The notes below the pieces were generated by a model. It worked only from the letters and a program-made list of their open reading frames with translations. It searched no databases and was not told where the DNA came from. Position numbers and translations under genes: made by a program. Source: Taishania pollutisoli (GTDB lineage Bacteria > Bacteroidota > Bacteroidia > Flavobacteriales_D > Crocinitomicaceae). From it: a stretch of 64,000 nucleotides of DNA. The stretch is from contig NZ_JACVEL010000001.1 in assembly GCF_014518315.1 (NCBI RefSeq), forward strand, positions 186,001 to 250,000. Direction: 5' to 3'. Positions 20,221-29,040 of this stretch are shown here, piece after piece; within the stretch, counting starts at the first letter, position 1, and every line of letters starts with the position of its first letter.

Positions 20221-21168
20221 ATGGAGGAACCTGGATTAGCTCTTGGGATAGATATCGGCGGAACAAACACCGCATTTGGGATTGTAGATCATAAAGGCAC
20301 TATTCTTTTTGAAGGAGTTACTTCAACAAAAAGTCATGAGCGGCCGGAATCGTTAGCTGACTTCATTTTTGACACGTTAGGAGAGCATTCATTCCGGGAA
20401 CAGTTGATCGGGATCGGAATTGGTGCACCCAACGGCAATCATTTTACGGGAAACATTGAATTTGCTCCGAATTTACATTGGAAAGGAATTGTTCCGATGG
20501 CTAAAATCTTCATGGAAAAATTCAACAAGAAAACCATTATGACCAATGACGCCAATGCTGCAGCCGTTGGAGAAATGCTGTTTGGTGCCGCCATCGGATT
20601 GAAGAACTTTGTCACCATAACACTTGGAACAGGCCTTGGAAGCGGTGTAGTGATTGACGGAAAAATTGTTTACGGCGAAGATGGATTGGCTGGAGAGTAC
20701 GGACACATTCGTGTTGTTGATAACGGTCGGTTATGTGGCTGCGGAAGACAGGGATGCCTGGAAACTTATGCGTCGGCTACCGGAGTAGTGAGAAGTATTC
20801 GCGAACTGGAATCTGACTACAAAAAAGATTCCGTCTTGTTAACCCTTGAAAACCCTACCAGTAAAGACGTCGCAGAAGCATCTGTTGCCGGAGATGAATT
20901 TTCAAGAGAAATTCTGGATTACACTGCCAAAATCCTTGGAAATGCGCTGGCTGATTTCCTCTGCTTCTCCAACCCGAAAGCATACATCCTATTCGGAGGA
21001 TGCGCACAGGCAGGAAAGACGTTTTCCGACAAAGTAAAAAGCTACATGGAATTGGCTGCGTTAAAAATCTACCAGAATAAAGTAGAAGTGAAAATCTCGG
21101 AATTGCAGGATAGAAATGCAGCTGTATTGGGTACTGCTGCAATTGTATTCAATGGTATCACTAAATAA
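20221..21168 (+). CDS. ROK family sugar kinase (glucokinase-like)
   Basis: 315 residues. N-terminal phosphate loop LGIDIGGTNTAFGIVD, then TNDANAAAVGE with the catalytic Asp, the ATP-binding TLGTGLGSGVVIDGK, and the ROK zinc site GHIRVVDNGRLCGCGRQGCLE. ROK proteins that start directly with the kinase domain and lack an N-terminal HTH are kinases and not repressors, so glucokinase or a related hexose/acetylhexosamine kinase is the likely function. Coupled to the HD gene. Confidence 0.9.
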   Translation: MEEPGLALGIDIGGTNTAFGIVDHKGTILFEGVTSTKSHERPESLADFIFDTLGEHSFREQLIGIGIGAPNGNHFTGNIEFAPNLHWKGIVPMAKIFMEKFNKKTIMTNDANAAAVGEMLFGAAIGLKNFVTITLGTGLGSGVVIDGKIVYGEDGLAGEYGHIRVVDNGRLCGCGRQGCLETYASATGVVRSIRELESDYKKDSVLLTLENPTSKDVAEASVAGDEFSREILDYTAKILGNALADFLCFSNPKAYILFGGCAQAGKTFSDKVKSYMELAALKIYQNKVEVKISELQDRNAAVLGTAAIVFNGITK

Positions 21169-21198
21169 AAAAAGGAAGCTCTTACGAACTTCCTTTTG
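21167..21198. terminator. Bidirectional terminator between ROK gene and tRNA-Leu
   Basis: Stem AAAAGGAAG / CTTCCTTTT with a 10-base loop. On the minus strand the T run (TTCCTTTTTTTATTTAG) is good, so it should end the tRNA transcript; on the plus strand the T run is short. Confidence 0.7.
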
Positions 21199-21202
21199 GC
21201 GG

Positions 21203-21284
21203 TACCCGGGGCCGGAATCGAACCGGCACGCCCGAAGGCACAGGATTTTGAATCCAGCGCGTCTACCAGTTCCGCCACCCGGGC
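21203..21284 (-). tRNA. tRNA-Leu (anticodon CAA)
   Basis: Read on the minus strand: acceptor stem GCCCGGG / CCCGGGT (one G-U pair), D-arm GGCGGAACTGGTAGACGC, anticodon loop TTCAAAA (CAA), a long variable arm (TGCCTTCGGGCG) typical of class II tRNAs, and a T-arm with GGTTCGATTCC. The 3' CCA is not fully encoded (A, then CCG). The anticodon stem CTGGA/TCCTG contains one U-U mismatch. Confidence 0.95.
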
Positions 21285-21510
21285 ATATCAAAATCTGGGT
21301 GCAAAAATAAGTATTTTTTAAATATCTCTGCATTATTTTTGAAAAAAAATGAGAATATTTAGCACAATTAAACCTACCACCCTATTTGTCAGCAAACTAC
21401 CTGTTCAACTAATTAAAAATTGCCGTGTTCTTTAAAAATTGTTTTGATAAGATTTTGGTAACATTAGGTTAATATTAGGCGGTTAATTTCGCAACGTAAT
21501 TAATATAGAC

Positions 21511-22161
21511 ATGGCAAACACAATTAATAAGATTCTTCAGTTCTTAGTTCCGAAAGACAAAAAATTCATTCCCTTATTACAATCAGCGGCAACCAACCTT
21601 GTGGAGGTCTCTGTTAAACTGGACGAATTGTCGAATGCCCCCAAGAAAGAACGGGAAGCATTTTTTAACAAGATGAATGAACTGGATATCGAGTCCGACA
21701 AAATCATCCGTGAAATTAACCTCGAACTGAGCCGTAACTTCCTGACACCTTTTGACCGGGAAGACATCCACGCGCTGAACATTGCCATCGGGGATGTGGT
21801 TGATTACCTGATTGACAGCGCAAACAGAATGAATTTTTACCAGGTGGAAGACATTACAAAGTCAATTAAAAAACTGACCGAAATAAATGTAGAAGCATGT
21901 AAACTGATTCAGAAAGGAATTGACTGTCTTGCAGGAAGCAAAAAACTGACACACATCGCTGTTGTTTGTAAGAAAATCAATGAACTGGAAGTAAAAGCTG
22001 ACAAAATTCATGATAAAGCCATTGCAGACATCTTTGAAAAAGAAACAGACGCAAAAATTATCATTAAATACAAAGAAGTATTATTCTCCCTTGAAACAGC
22101 AACAGACAAGAGTAAAGCTGTTGCCAATGTACTGGAGTCCGTAATGGTGAAATACTCTTAA
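21511..22161 (+). CDS. DUF47 (PhoU-like) phosphate transport accessory protein
   Basis: 216 residues, all alpha-helical, with the PhoU-like E/D-rich helices (NKMNELDIESDKIIREIN, LNIAIGDVVDYLIDS, NELEVKADKIHDKAI). DUF47 genes are regularly paired with PiT transporters, as here (33 bases before the PiT gene), and are thought to modulate low-affinity phosphate uptake. It lies downstream of a TTAATTTCG box at 21483-21491 that could be its -7 element, although no TTG stands at the right distance. Confidence 0.93.
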   Translation: MANTINKILQFLVPKDKKFIPLLQSAATNLVEVSVKLDELSNAPKKEREAFFNKMNELDIESDKIIREINLELSRNFLTPFDREDIHALNIAIGDVVDYLIDSANRMNFYQVEDITKSIKKLTEINVEACKLIQKGIDCLAGSKKLTHIAVVCKKINELEVKADKIHDKAIADIFEKETDAKIIIKYKEVLFSLETATDKSKAVANVLESVMVKYS

Positions 22162-22194
22162 TCACGTTTCTTTTTTTGAAGTAATCAGACACTC

Positions 22195-23250
22195 ATGACA
22201 TTACTTATTTCGATCATCATCTTAGCGTTTATCTTTGATTACATCAATGGATTTCACGATGCTGCCAATTCGATTGCCACAATTGTTGCAACCAAAGTTC
22301 TAACGCCTTTTCAGGCAGTTTTATGGGCTGCGTTTTTCAACTTCATGGCCTATTTTATCTCGCTATACGTTGTAGGAGAATTTAAAATCGGTAACACCAT
22401 TGCCAAAACGGTTATTGAAGACTACATCACACTGGAAGTGATTTTTGCCGGACTTATCGCAGCCATTTCATGGAATTTAGTAACCTGGAAATTCGGAATT
22501 CCTTCTTCCTCATCACATACATTGATCGGAGGATTCATGGGAGCAGCCCTGACACATGCCTATATAACACACGATACGCTTCAGGGAGTCATCAATGTCG
22601 CAAAAGTATTCCCGATTGTATTGTTTATTTTCGTTGCCCCGCTGTTGGGAATGATCATGGCATATCTCATTACCGTTATCATTATGCACATCTGCAAAAA
22701 GACAACCCCGCACAAAGCAGATGTATGGTTCAGAAGAATGCAGTTGGTATCGTCGGCCTTGTTTAGTTTGGGACACGGAGCCAATGACGCACAGAAAGTA
22801 ATGGGAATCATCGGTGCTGCAGTAATCTTTTACCACGTACAGGCAGGAGATGCTGAATGGATTGATTCTCCGGACAGATTTGCCCACTTCGTAGAAGAAT
22901 GGGGATGGGTTCCGTTAACATCCTTCATTGTGATCGGTTTGGGAACAATGAGCGGCGGATGGAAAATTGTGAAAACAATGGGATCTAAAATCACAAAAGT
23001 AACGTCTCTGGAAGGAGTGAGTGCCGAAACTGCCGGTGCCATCACATTATATGTTGCAGAGCACCTGGGAATCCCTGTTTCTACCACACATACCATTACT
23101 GGTAGTATTGTCGGAGTGGGAATTACAAAAAGAACATCGGCCGTGCGATGGGGAGTAACCGTAAAATTGCTGTGGGCGTGGATCTTAACCATTCCGATTT
23201 CAGCAATCGTTGCGGGAATTGTCTACCTGGTCGTAACTGCATTCCAATAA
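22195..23250 (+). CDS. pit: PiT family inorganic phosphate transporter
   Basis: 351 residues with about ten membrane segments. Both PiT signature repeats are present: GFHDAANSIATIVATK near residue 20 and GHGANDAQKVMGIIGAAV near 195. These inverted repeats form the phosphate path of low-affinity, cation-coupled phosphate carriers in the inner membrane. The gene follows the DUF47 gene directly and the two are probably one operon. Confidence 0.95.
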   Translation: MTLLISIIILAFIFDYINGFHDAANSIATIVATKVLTPFQAVLWAAFFNFMAYFISLYVVGEFKIGNTIAKTVIEDYITLEVIFAGLIAAISWNLVTWKFGIPSSSSHTLIGGFMGAALTHAYITHDTLQGVINVAKVFPIVLFIFVAPLLGMIMAYLITVIIMHICKKTTPHKADVWFRRMQLVSSALFSLGHGANDAQKVMGIIGAAVIFYHVQAGDAEWIDSPDRFAHFVEEWGWVPLTSFIVIGLGTMSGGWKIVKTMGSKITKVTSLEGVSAETAGAITLYVAEHLGIPVSTTHTITGSIVGVGITKRTSAVRWGVTVKLLWAWILTIPISAIVAGIVYLVVTAFQ

Positions 23251-23352
23251 CAGGATTCACCCGGATTTTCAAAGGAAAATAAATATTTCCTCCAAAATCA
23301 CTCTATTCTCAATCTCTTCATTATATTTATGTTCTTTTTGAAAGAACACTGA

Positions 23353-25248
23353 TTGAAGGAAACTAAATTCATAGAGCAAAATAAGGAAAAGTGGTCACGT
23401 TTTGAGAAAGCCTACACTTCTTCACAGAAAAATCCGGAAGAGTTAAGTAAGTTGTACCTCGACATCACTGAAGACCTGGGATATGCGCAAACATTCTACA
23501 ACAGAAGAACTGTTCGCGTATACCTCAATCAACTTGCTCAGAAAGTATTTTCCGGTGTCCACAAACAAGGTGGTGAAACGTGGAAAAAGATCCTGGAAGT
23601 AATCACCGTTTCAATTCCCATTGAAATTTACCGCTCCAGAAAAACATTGCTTTTCGCATTGATATCCTTTCTGGCCTATGCAGCCATCGGGGTTGTCACC
23701 ACTTATTTCAATCCTGATTTTCCCCGCATTGTTCTCGGTGACATGTATGTGGACATGACCGTTGATAACATTTCGAACGGAAATCCGCTGGCCGTCTACG
23801 AAAGCCAGTCGCAGCTTTCCATGTTTATTTACATTACTACCAACAACTTAAAAGTAGCGTTACTCACCTTTTTTGCAGGATTTTTTGCAACAATCGGAAC
23901 CCATATTCTTTTGTTTTCAAATGGTGTAATGCTCGGTTCTTTCCAGTACTTCTTTCATACCAAAGGATTATTGATCACCTCTTTTTTGGGAATCTGGATT
24001 CACGGAGCATTTGAAATTTCAGCCATTGTACTCGCAGGAGGAGCCGGAATTACCGCAGGAAACGGATTACTGTTCCCCAAAAGTTTTACCCGGATGCAAT
24101 CATTGAAAATCTCTACTATCCGGGGATTGAAAATCATGCTGAGCCTGATTCCGTTTATCATTGCGGCAGGTTTCCTCGAAAGTTACGTAACACGCAATTA
24201 CCAGTTACTACCCGAATGGTCAAAATGGTGTATTATCTTTTTCTCATTTGCACTCATTGTTGTTTATTATGTCATTTACCCGTTTTTTGTAGCCCGGAAG
24301 CATCCACACCTCGTCAACCAGGAAGACATGTCGGACATCCGGCCTCAGCGGAAACTGATTCTTCACAAACTACGTTCCGAAGGAGAAGTTATCAAAGATG
24401 CATTCCAGGCGTACTGGCTGTATTTCAAAAAATTCATGACCGTAATTCTGACAATTGTTCTTCCGCTTGCCTTAATTGTTGTATACATCCAGGGGCAGGT
24501 TCACATGGACAGAATGCTCAGTCAGCACTGGTACGACTGGTATGCACTGTCTCAAATCATGTTCGGATTCGGTAAATACCACCTCACAGATCTGTTGGCA
24601 GGAGTTGCCTGGTCACTACTGTTCGCACTGATTTTTTCGGCTGTATTCTGGGCTGTTAAATCTCCGAAAGTTAGCGTCTCTTACCCGGACTATTTCAGGT
24701 ACCTGAGGCAGCGATTCTGGAAAATCTATCTTTCATTCGCACTTTTTTACTGGTTGTTCTATTTTGTTCCGATTGAAGCCAAATTTATCTTGTTGTTTTT
24801 ACTTCCGCTCCTGACAATTAATGTTGCCGTTGCCGGCTTAGATGATGGAACTAACAGATTGAAAAAAGCATTCCGGTACGGAAAAAAGGCATACGGATCC
24901 AGTATCATTATCATTTTATTTTTCTCGTTGATGCTCGTGTTATTTATTCAGCCGATTGCGTTGGTGCTCAGTATCCATCAAACATGGACCAACGAACCAT
25001 TAGTAGGTGATTTACTGGATATGGTCACTGATTTTATCAACAGGGCAGCAATATTTTTCACTGAAGATTACATGTATTATTCCAATTCATTCCGACAATT
25101 GGTCTACCTGTTTTTTGTACTGTTCACCCTACCATTGTTTGCCATGATGATTGGACTTTCTTATTTCAACGTTACAGAAAAAGAAGAAGCAATCGGGTTG
25201 AAAAAAGAATTTGAATCGTTTGGAAAACGTAAACGTAACCAGGAATGA
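23353..25248 (+). CDS. Large SpoIIM-family membrane protein with extra C-terminal membrane domain
   Basis: 631 residues. The TTG start is supported by a stop codon directly before it and by the family-like beginning KFIEQNKEKWSRFE. Residues 1-330 are a typical Bacteroidota SpoIIM (stage II sporulation M-like) protein: a soluble helical N-terminus, then membrane segments around FFATIGTHILLFSNGVMLGSF and IWIHGAFEISAIVLAGGAG. Residues 330-631 add a second multi-pass membrane domain, so the protein is about twice the usual length. It heads the cluster DUF4129-DUF4350-MoxR-DUF58 and overlaps the next gene by 4 bases. Confidence 0.85.
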   Translation: MKETKFIEQNKEKWSRFEKAYTSSQKNPEELSKLYLDITEDLGYAQTFYNRRTVRVYLNQLAQKVFSGVHKQGGETWKKILEVITVSIPIEIYRSRKTLLFALISFLAYAAIGVVTTYFNPDFPRIVLGDMYVDMTVDNISNGNPLAVYESQSQLSMFIYITTNNLKVALLTFFAGFFATIGTHILLFSNGVMLGSFQYFFHTKGLLITSFLGIWIHGAFEISAIVLAGGAGITAGNGLLFPKSFTRMQSLKISTIRGLKIMLSLIPFIIAAGFLESYVTRNYQLLPEWSKWCIIFFSFALIVVYYVIYPFFVARKHPHLVNQEDMSDIRPQRKLILHKLRSEGEVIKDAFQAYWLYFKKFMTVILTIVLPLALIVVYIQGQVHMDRMLSQHWYDWYALSQIMFGFGKYHLTDLLAGVAWSLLFALIFSAVFWAVKSPKVSVSYPDYFRYLRQRFWKIYLSFALFYWLFYFVPIEAKFILLFLLPLLTINVAVAGLDDGTNRLKKAFRYGKKAYGSSIIIILFFSLMLVLFIQPIALVLSIHQTWTNEPLVGDLLDMVTDFINRAAIFFTEDYMYYSNSFRQLVYLFFVLFTLPLFAMMIGLSYFNVTEKEEAIGLKKEFESFGKRKRNQE

Positions 25249-26120
25249 GAAACTTGCTGCTTGTCATACTTTTCGTTTTTCCATTCTTGCTGATTTCGCA
25301 GGACAACACAATTGACCGCTATCATAAACAACAACAGCAGCAAAACGTTTACGAAAAAAGTAAAAAATTTAAAGGTCCAAAAGAGTGGAATTCATCCTAC
25401 CCGAGTGAGTTGTATGAACAAAGCTGGGAAGAAGAAGAGGACTTCTATTCGGATGGAAATAACCCCATGCATTCCATCCTTTCCGATGAACAGCTGGGGG
25501 AAAGCCGCGGGGAAAAGTACGGGAGTGAATACAGTAACGGAGTCGTAAAGAAACCCAATCCGAACATGATTCCTCCGGATCCGATTGAGTTGCCGGACAT
25601 CGACATGCCGGACATCGATCTTCCGGATGTAGACCTTCCTGATTTTGATATGCCTTCCATCGGAACCTGGGAGTTCTGGAAGGTTGTTTTGTTGATTCTC
25701 GTCATCGGGGTATTGCTGTTTATTTTGTACCTGATCATCCGTCAGATCAAACCGGGAGATGCAAAGGTGCGCATCCATGTGGACGATGAATGGAACCCTA
25801 CCGTTATTACCAAATCCGAGCTGGAATTAAAATTAGAGAAAGCAATTATGGGGAGCAACTACCGGGAGTGTGTCCGCATTCATTTTATGTTTATCCTGAA
25901 AGAACTCATCAATAAGCAACACATCAATTGGAGACCGGAAAAAACCAATTACGATTACTTGCTGGAAACACGGAAATCCAAGGGATATGACAACTTTGGT
26001 GAATGTGTGCGTATTTACGACCTGGTATGGTACGGTGACTATGAAATTACCCGTCGCGATTATGAGCAATTAAAGCCTACGCTGGAAAATTATTATCAAT
26101 CCTTAAACCCTGAAGCATGA
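25245..26120 (+). CDS. DUF4129 domain membrane protein
   Basis: 291 residues. A signal peptide (MRNLLLVILFVFPFLLISQ) is followed by a low-complexity extracytoplasmic stretch with a Gln run and five LPDIDMPD-type repeats (about residues 107-135), one membrane segment (VVLLILVIGVLLFILYLII, about 147-165), and the cytoplasmic helical DUF4129 domain (KLEKAIMGSNYRECVRIHFMF, NYDYLLETR). DUF4129 proteins accompany MoxR/DUF58 genes in many phyla; function unknown. Overlaps both neighbours by 4 bases. Confidence 0.85.
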   Translation: MRNLLLVILFVFPFLLISQDNTIDRYHKQQQQQNVYEKSKKFKGPKEWNSSYPSELYEQSWEEEEDFYSDGNNPMHSILSDEQLGESRGEKYGSEYSNGVVKKPNPNMIPPDPIELPDIDMPDIDLPDVDLPDFDMPSIGTWEFWKVVLLILVIGVLLFILYLIIRQIKPGDAKVRIHVDDEWNPTVITKSELELKLEKAIMGSNYRECVRIHFMFILKELINKQHINWRPEKTNYDYLLETRKSKGYDNFGECVRIYDLVWYGDYEITRRDYEQLKPTLENYYQSLNPEA

Positions 26121-27811
26121 GCAGAACGTTTAAAATAGGATTGATTGCTTTTGTCGTCGTGATGGTTATTCTCATTGTGTGGTTATCATCCGGGGGCAAT
26201 AATGCATCGAAAAACAGAGGGAACAGCACAACCGCAACGACCTACACAAACTGGGATGATGCCTATATTCCGGACAGTAAAGATCCGAAGGGATTGTTTC
26301 ACTGGAGTGCGACATTGCGCCTGCATTTACAGAAAAACAAATCCATTTCTACCATTGATTACCTGTATAGCATTGATACTATTCCGAAAGAAACACAGCC
26401 CACCTTCCTGTTTATCGGGGATTACTTTGCTTTGTATGAAGAAGAAATTGATTCTCTGCTGTCAAAAGTCGGAAGGGGTGCAAAACTATTCATTTCAGCA
26501 GAAAAAGTTGACGGGTTACTCTACGAATACCTATTTGATGATGTGGTCATGGGGTATTACTATGACACAACCATTACTGTTGCAACAGCAACTAAAACAT
26601 ATCCTTTTACAGCACTTCATCAGGCTATTCCCGTAGCAAAGAAATGGATCGGCTATAAATTTACCCAAACAGTGGATTCAGTTCCGTTTAAATCCTTGAG
26701 CGGATATGGTACATTGATGAACAGTGGTGTGATTGATTATGGTGCAGGAAAAATCTATTTAAACACAACTCCGGAGTTATTTACCAATTATCAATACCTG
26801 ACAACCCCCGGTTATGCGTATGCAAAAACCTGGTTGAATGAAATTCCGAAAGATCAATCCGTTTACTGGTTAGAATTTGCGCGGTACAAACCGTATGAAT
26901 ATGATTTCATGAAAGAATACTATGGCGAAGACGGAAAACGGGACGACAGTTACCTGCAATTTATCTTCCAGGACAGGCAACGGATTCTTGCACTTTTACT
27001 GTTGATTTCCGGGTTAATCCTGTTTGTTCTGTTCAGAGCTAAACGAATGCAACCGTTCGTTCCTTTCATTCCGAAAAAACGCAACATGACCATGATCTTT
27101 GCAGACACGATCACGTCTATTTATTTCAACCAGCGAAATCCATTTGCAATGGTCCGTATCCAGCGAGCGAATTTTTACGGCATTATACACAAGCATTTCC
27201 ACATTGATCTTTCCAAAGAAGTCACAGAAAGAGAAATTGAATCATTGGCGCAGAAAAGCAATGTAAAACCATCTGAAATCAATGAAATTTTGCGAAAAAT
27301 GAATGCATTGAGGGAGTACAATACTTCTGAGTATGAATTGTCCGAGTTGCGAAAAATGATCCTGAATTTCTATCGAAAGTCAGGACTGATTTCTACAAAA
27401 ATTCAGGACAGACTGGATGTAAAAATTTACCAGGTGTACCGAAATGAATGGATTTCCGGGCTGCTGATTCTGGTTGGATTAGGACTGATTACCTATGGAA
27501 CTTATTACCTGACGCATGCCATCGCTATTGGTGTTGTTCTCTGGCCGATTGGAGCAATTCCGATCATATTCGGAGTCATGCGCCTGATGAAACCATACCT
27601 TTCATGGTCCAACCGGGAAATAAGTATTCAACCGCTTTTCGGAAAGGAAAAAGTGTTTAATTTAGAACAATTAAGGTCTGTCTACCAGGATCGAAAGGAA
27701 GTGCAACTCCATTTTGAGTCTGTTACCCTGAAAGTGAATTATTGGGAGTTAAACCGGGCAGATGCGAAACAATTACAACGTTTTGCAGAAACCCACAATA
27801 AAATGAAATAA
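26117..27811 (+). CDS. DUF4350 domain membrane protein
   Basis: 564 residues. One N-terminal membrane anchor (about 6-25), then a DUF4350-type periplasmic domain (about 40-280) with the family feature that a segment PTFLFIGDYFALYEEEI and AKLFISAEKV build a Rossmann-like core. A second membrane segment near 295-312 and a C-terminal pair near 445-490 bracket a helical cytoplasmic region. Directly followed by the MoxR ATPase (1-base gap). Confidence 0.82.
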   Translation: MSRTFKIGLIAFVVVMVILIVWLSSGGNNASKNRGNSTTATTYTNWDDAYIPDSKDPKGLFHWSATLRLHLQKNKSISTIDYLYSIDTIPKETQPTFLFIGDYFALYEEEIDSLLSKVGRGAKLFISAEKVDGLLYEYLFDDVVMGYYYDTTITVATATKTYPFTALHQAIPVAKKWIGYKFTQTVDSVPFKSLSGYGTLMNSGVIDYGAGKIYLNTTPELFTNYQYLTTPGYAYAKTWLNEIPKDQSVYWLEFARYKPYEYDFMKEYYGEDGKRDDSYLQFIFQDRQRILALLLLISGLILFVLFRAKRMQPFVPFIPKKRNMTMIFADTITSIYFNQRNPFAMVRIQRANFYGIIHKHFHIDLSKEVTEREIESLAQKSNVKPSEINEILRKMNALREYNTSEYELSELRKMILNFYRKSGLISTKIQDRLDVKIYQVYRNEWISGLLILVGLGLITYGTYYLTHAIAIGVVLWPIGAIPIIFGVMRLMKPYLSWSNREISIQPLFGKEKVFNLEQLRSVYQDRKEVQLHFESVTLKVNYWELNRADAKQLQRFAETHNKMK

Positions 27812-27812
27812 G

Positions 27813-28922
27813 ATGAATGAAGATGTAAACAACAACGAACAGGAAAACGATTATTCGTCCTTCATGCCGAAAGAGAACCAGGAGCCGGAAGGCACACCTT
27901 CTGTGAATGAAGACCCTGTTGAACCGGTTTCAGAATCTTCTTCTACAGGGTATGGTTTTGAACGTGAAAACGCTGAAATTGTATGGGTTGCTCAAAAGGT
28001 AAATGAGTTGAGAAGGGAATTCTCTAACTATGTTATCGGACAGCATGAAATGGTAGAATTATTGCTGACGGGAATTTTTTCCAACGGACATATTTTACTG
28101 GAAGGAGTACCGGGCATTGCTAAAACCCTTTCTGCAAAAGTCATTGCCAAAGCACTGGATATTCAATTTTCACGGATTCAGTTCACGCCGGATATGATGC
28201 CTTCAGATGTGATCGGTACGAGTGTCTATAACATGAAAGACAGTTCTTTTATCTTTAACAAAGGACCGGTTTTCGCGAATGTGGTTCTGATTGATGAGAT
28301 TAACCGGGCTCCGGCAAAAACACAATCGGCATTGTTCGAGGTAATGGAGGAACGCCAGATCACGTATGACGGGCAGCTTTATCCAATGGATTTCCCGTTC
28401 CTGGTGGTCGCTACACAAAACCCGGTTGACCAGGAAGGAACTTACAATCTTCCGGAAGCACAGTTGGACCGTTTCCTTTTCAAGATTAAGATCACCTACC
28501 CGGATTTGAACCAGGAGGAAGAAATTCTGTTCCGCTACAAAAACCAGATTAAATCAACTGATCTGAGTGCAATCAATAAGGTGTTCTCCGTAACGGATAT
28601 TCACAAAGTGCAATCAATTGTGGAACAAATTATTGTAGAAGAGCATCTGTTGAAATACATTGCCGCACTTGTTCACAAGACACGAAATCACGGGAATGTG
28701 TACCTGGGAGCTTCTCCCCGCGCTTCTCTTTCTTTGCTGAAATCGTCCAAAGCACTGGCAGCAATCAGAGGTCGTGACTTTGTAACACCTGAAGACATTC
28801 AATTCCTGGCTCCTCACGTGTTGAATCACCGTTTGATCTTAACTCCTGAGGCCGAAATGGACGGAACAACAACGGAAGAAGTAATCGCAGAGATTATTGA
28901 ACAGGTGGAAGTGCCGCGGTAG
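27813..28922 (+). CDS. MoxR family AAA+ ATPase
   Basis: 369 residues. An acidic, low-complexity N-terminus (about 1-60) precedes the AAA_3 core: Walker A GVPGIAKT at 98-105 (the usual MoxR form of GxxGxxKT), Walker B VVLIDEINRAPAKTQ, sensor 1 VVATQNPVDQEGTYNLPEAQLDRF, and the C-terminal lid with GASPRASLSLLKSSKA. MoxR ATPases work as chaperones together with VWA/DUF58 proteins; here the DUF58 partner is the next gene. Confidence 0.94.
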   Translation: MNEDVNNNEQENDYSSFMPKENQEPEGTPSVNEDPVEPVSESSSTGYGFERENAEIVWVAQKVNELRREFSNYVIGQHEMVELLLTGIFSNGHILLEGVPGIAKTLSAKVIAKALDIQFSRIQFTPDMMPSDVIGTSVYNMKDSSFIFNKGPVFANVVLIDEINRAPAKTQSALFEVMEERQITYDGQLYPMDFPFLVVATQNPVDQEGTYNLPEAQLDRFLFKIKITYPDLNQEEEILFRYKNQIKSTDLSAINKVFSVTDIHKVQSIVEQIIVEEHLLKYIAALVHKTRNHGNVYLGASPRASLSLLKSSKALAAIRGRDFVTPEDIQFLAPHVLNHRLILTPEAEMDGTTTEEVIAEIIEQVEVPR

Positions 28923-29040
28923 TGAGATAGTGGAGAGTTGAAAGTGAGAAATTATAAATTATCAAATGCCGGCAACAGGGTTTCTTGTCATGAGGTTTTG
29001 ATAACTGATAATTGAGTCATTGATAATTAAACATTGATAA
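28923..29040. repeat. Dispersed AT-rich intergenic repeat (ATTGATAATT family)
   Basis: The gap between MoxR and DUF58 is AATTATCAAATGCCGGCAAC followed by AGGGTTTCTT and several ATTGATAATT units. The same layout (AATTATCAAATG, YYGGYAAYAG, TTTCTT, then ATTGATAATTG units) recurs at 49930-50090. AATTATCAA at the left can pair with TTGATAATT at the right, so the transcript could fold. The last unit runs into the TTG start of the DUF58 gene. Confidence 0.75.

Noticed and set aside
21061-21333. Frames on the minus strand over the tRNA-Leu region
   Set aside because: They run through the tRNA gene and the ROK gene end; not protein-coding.
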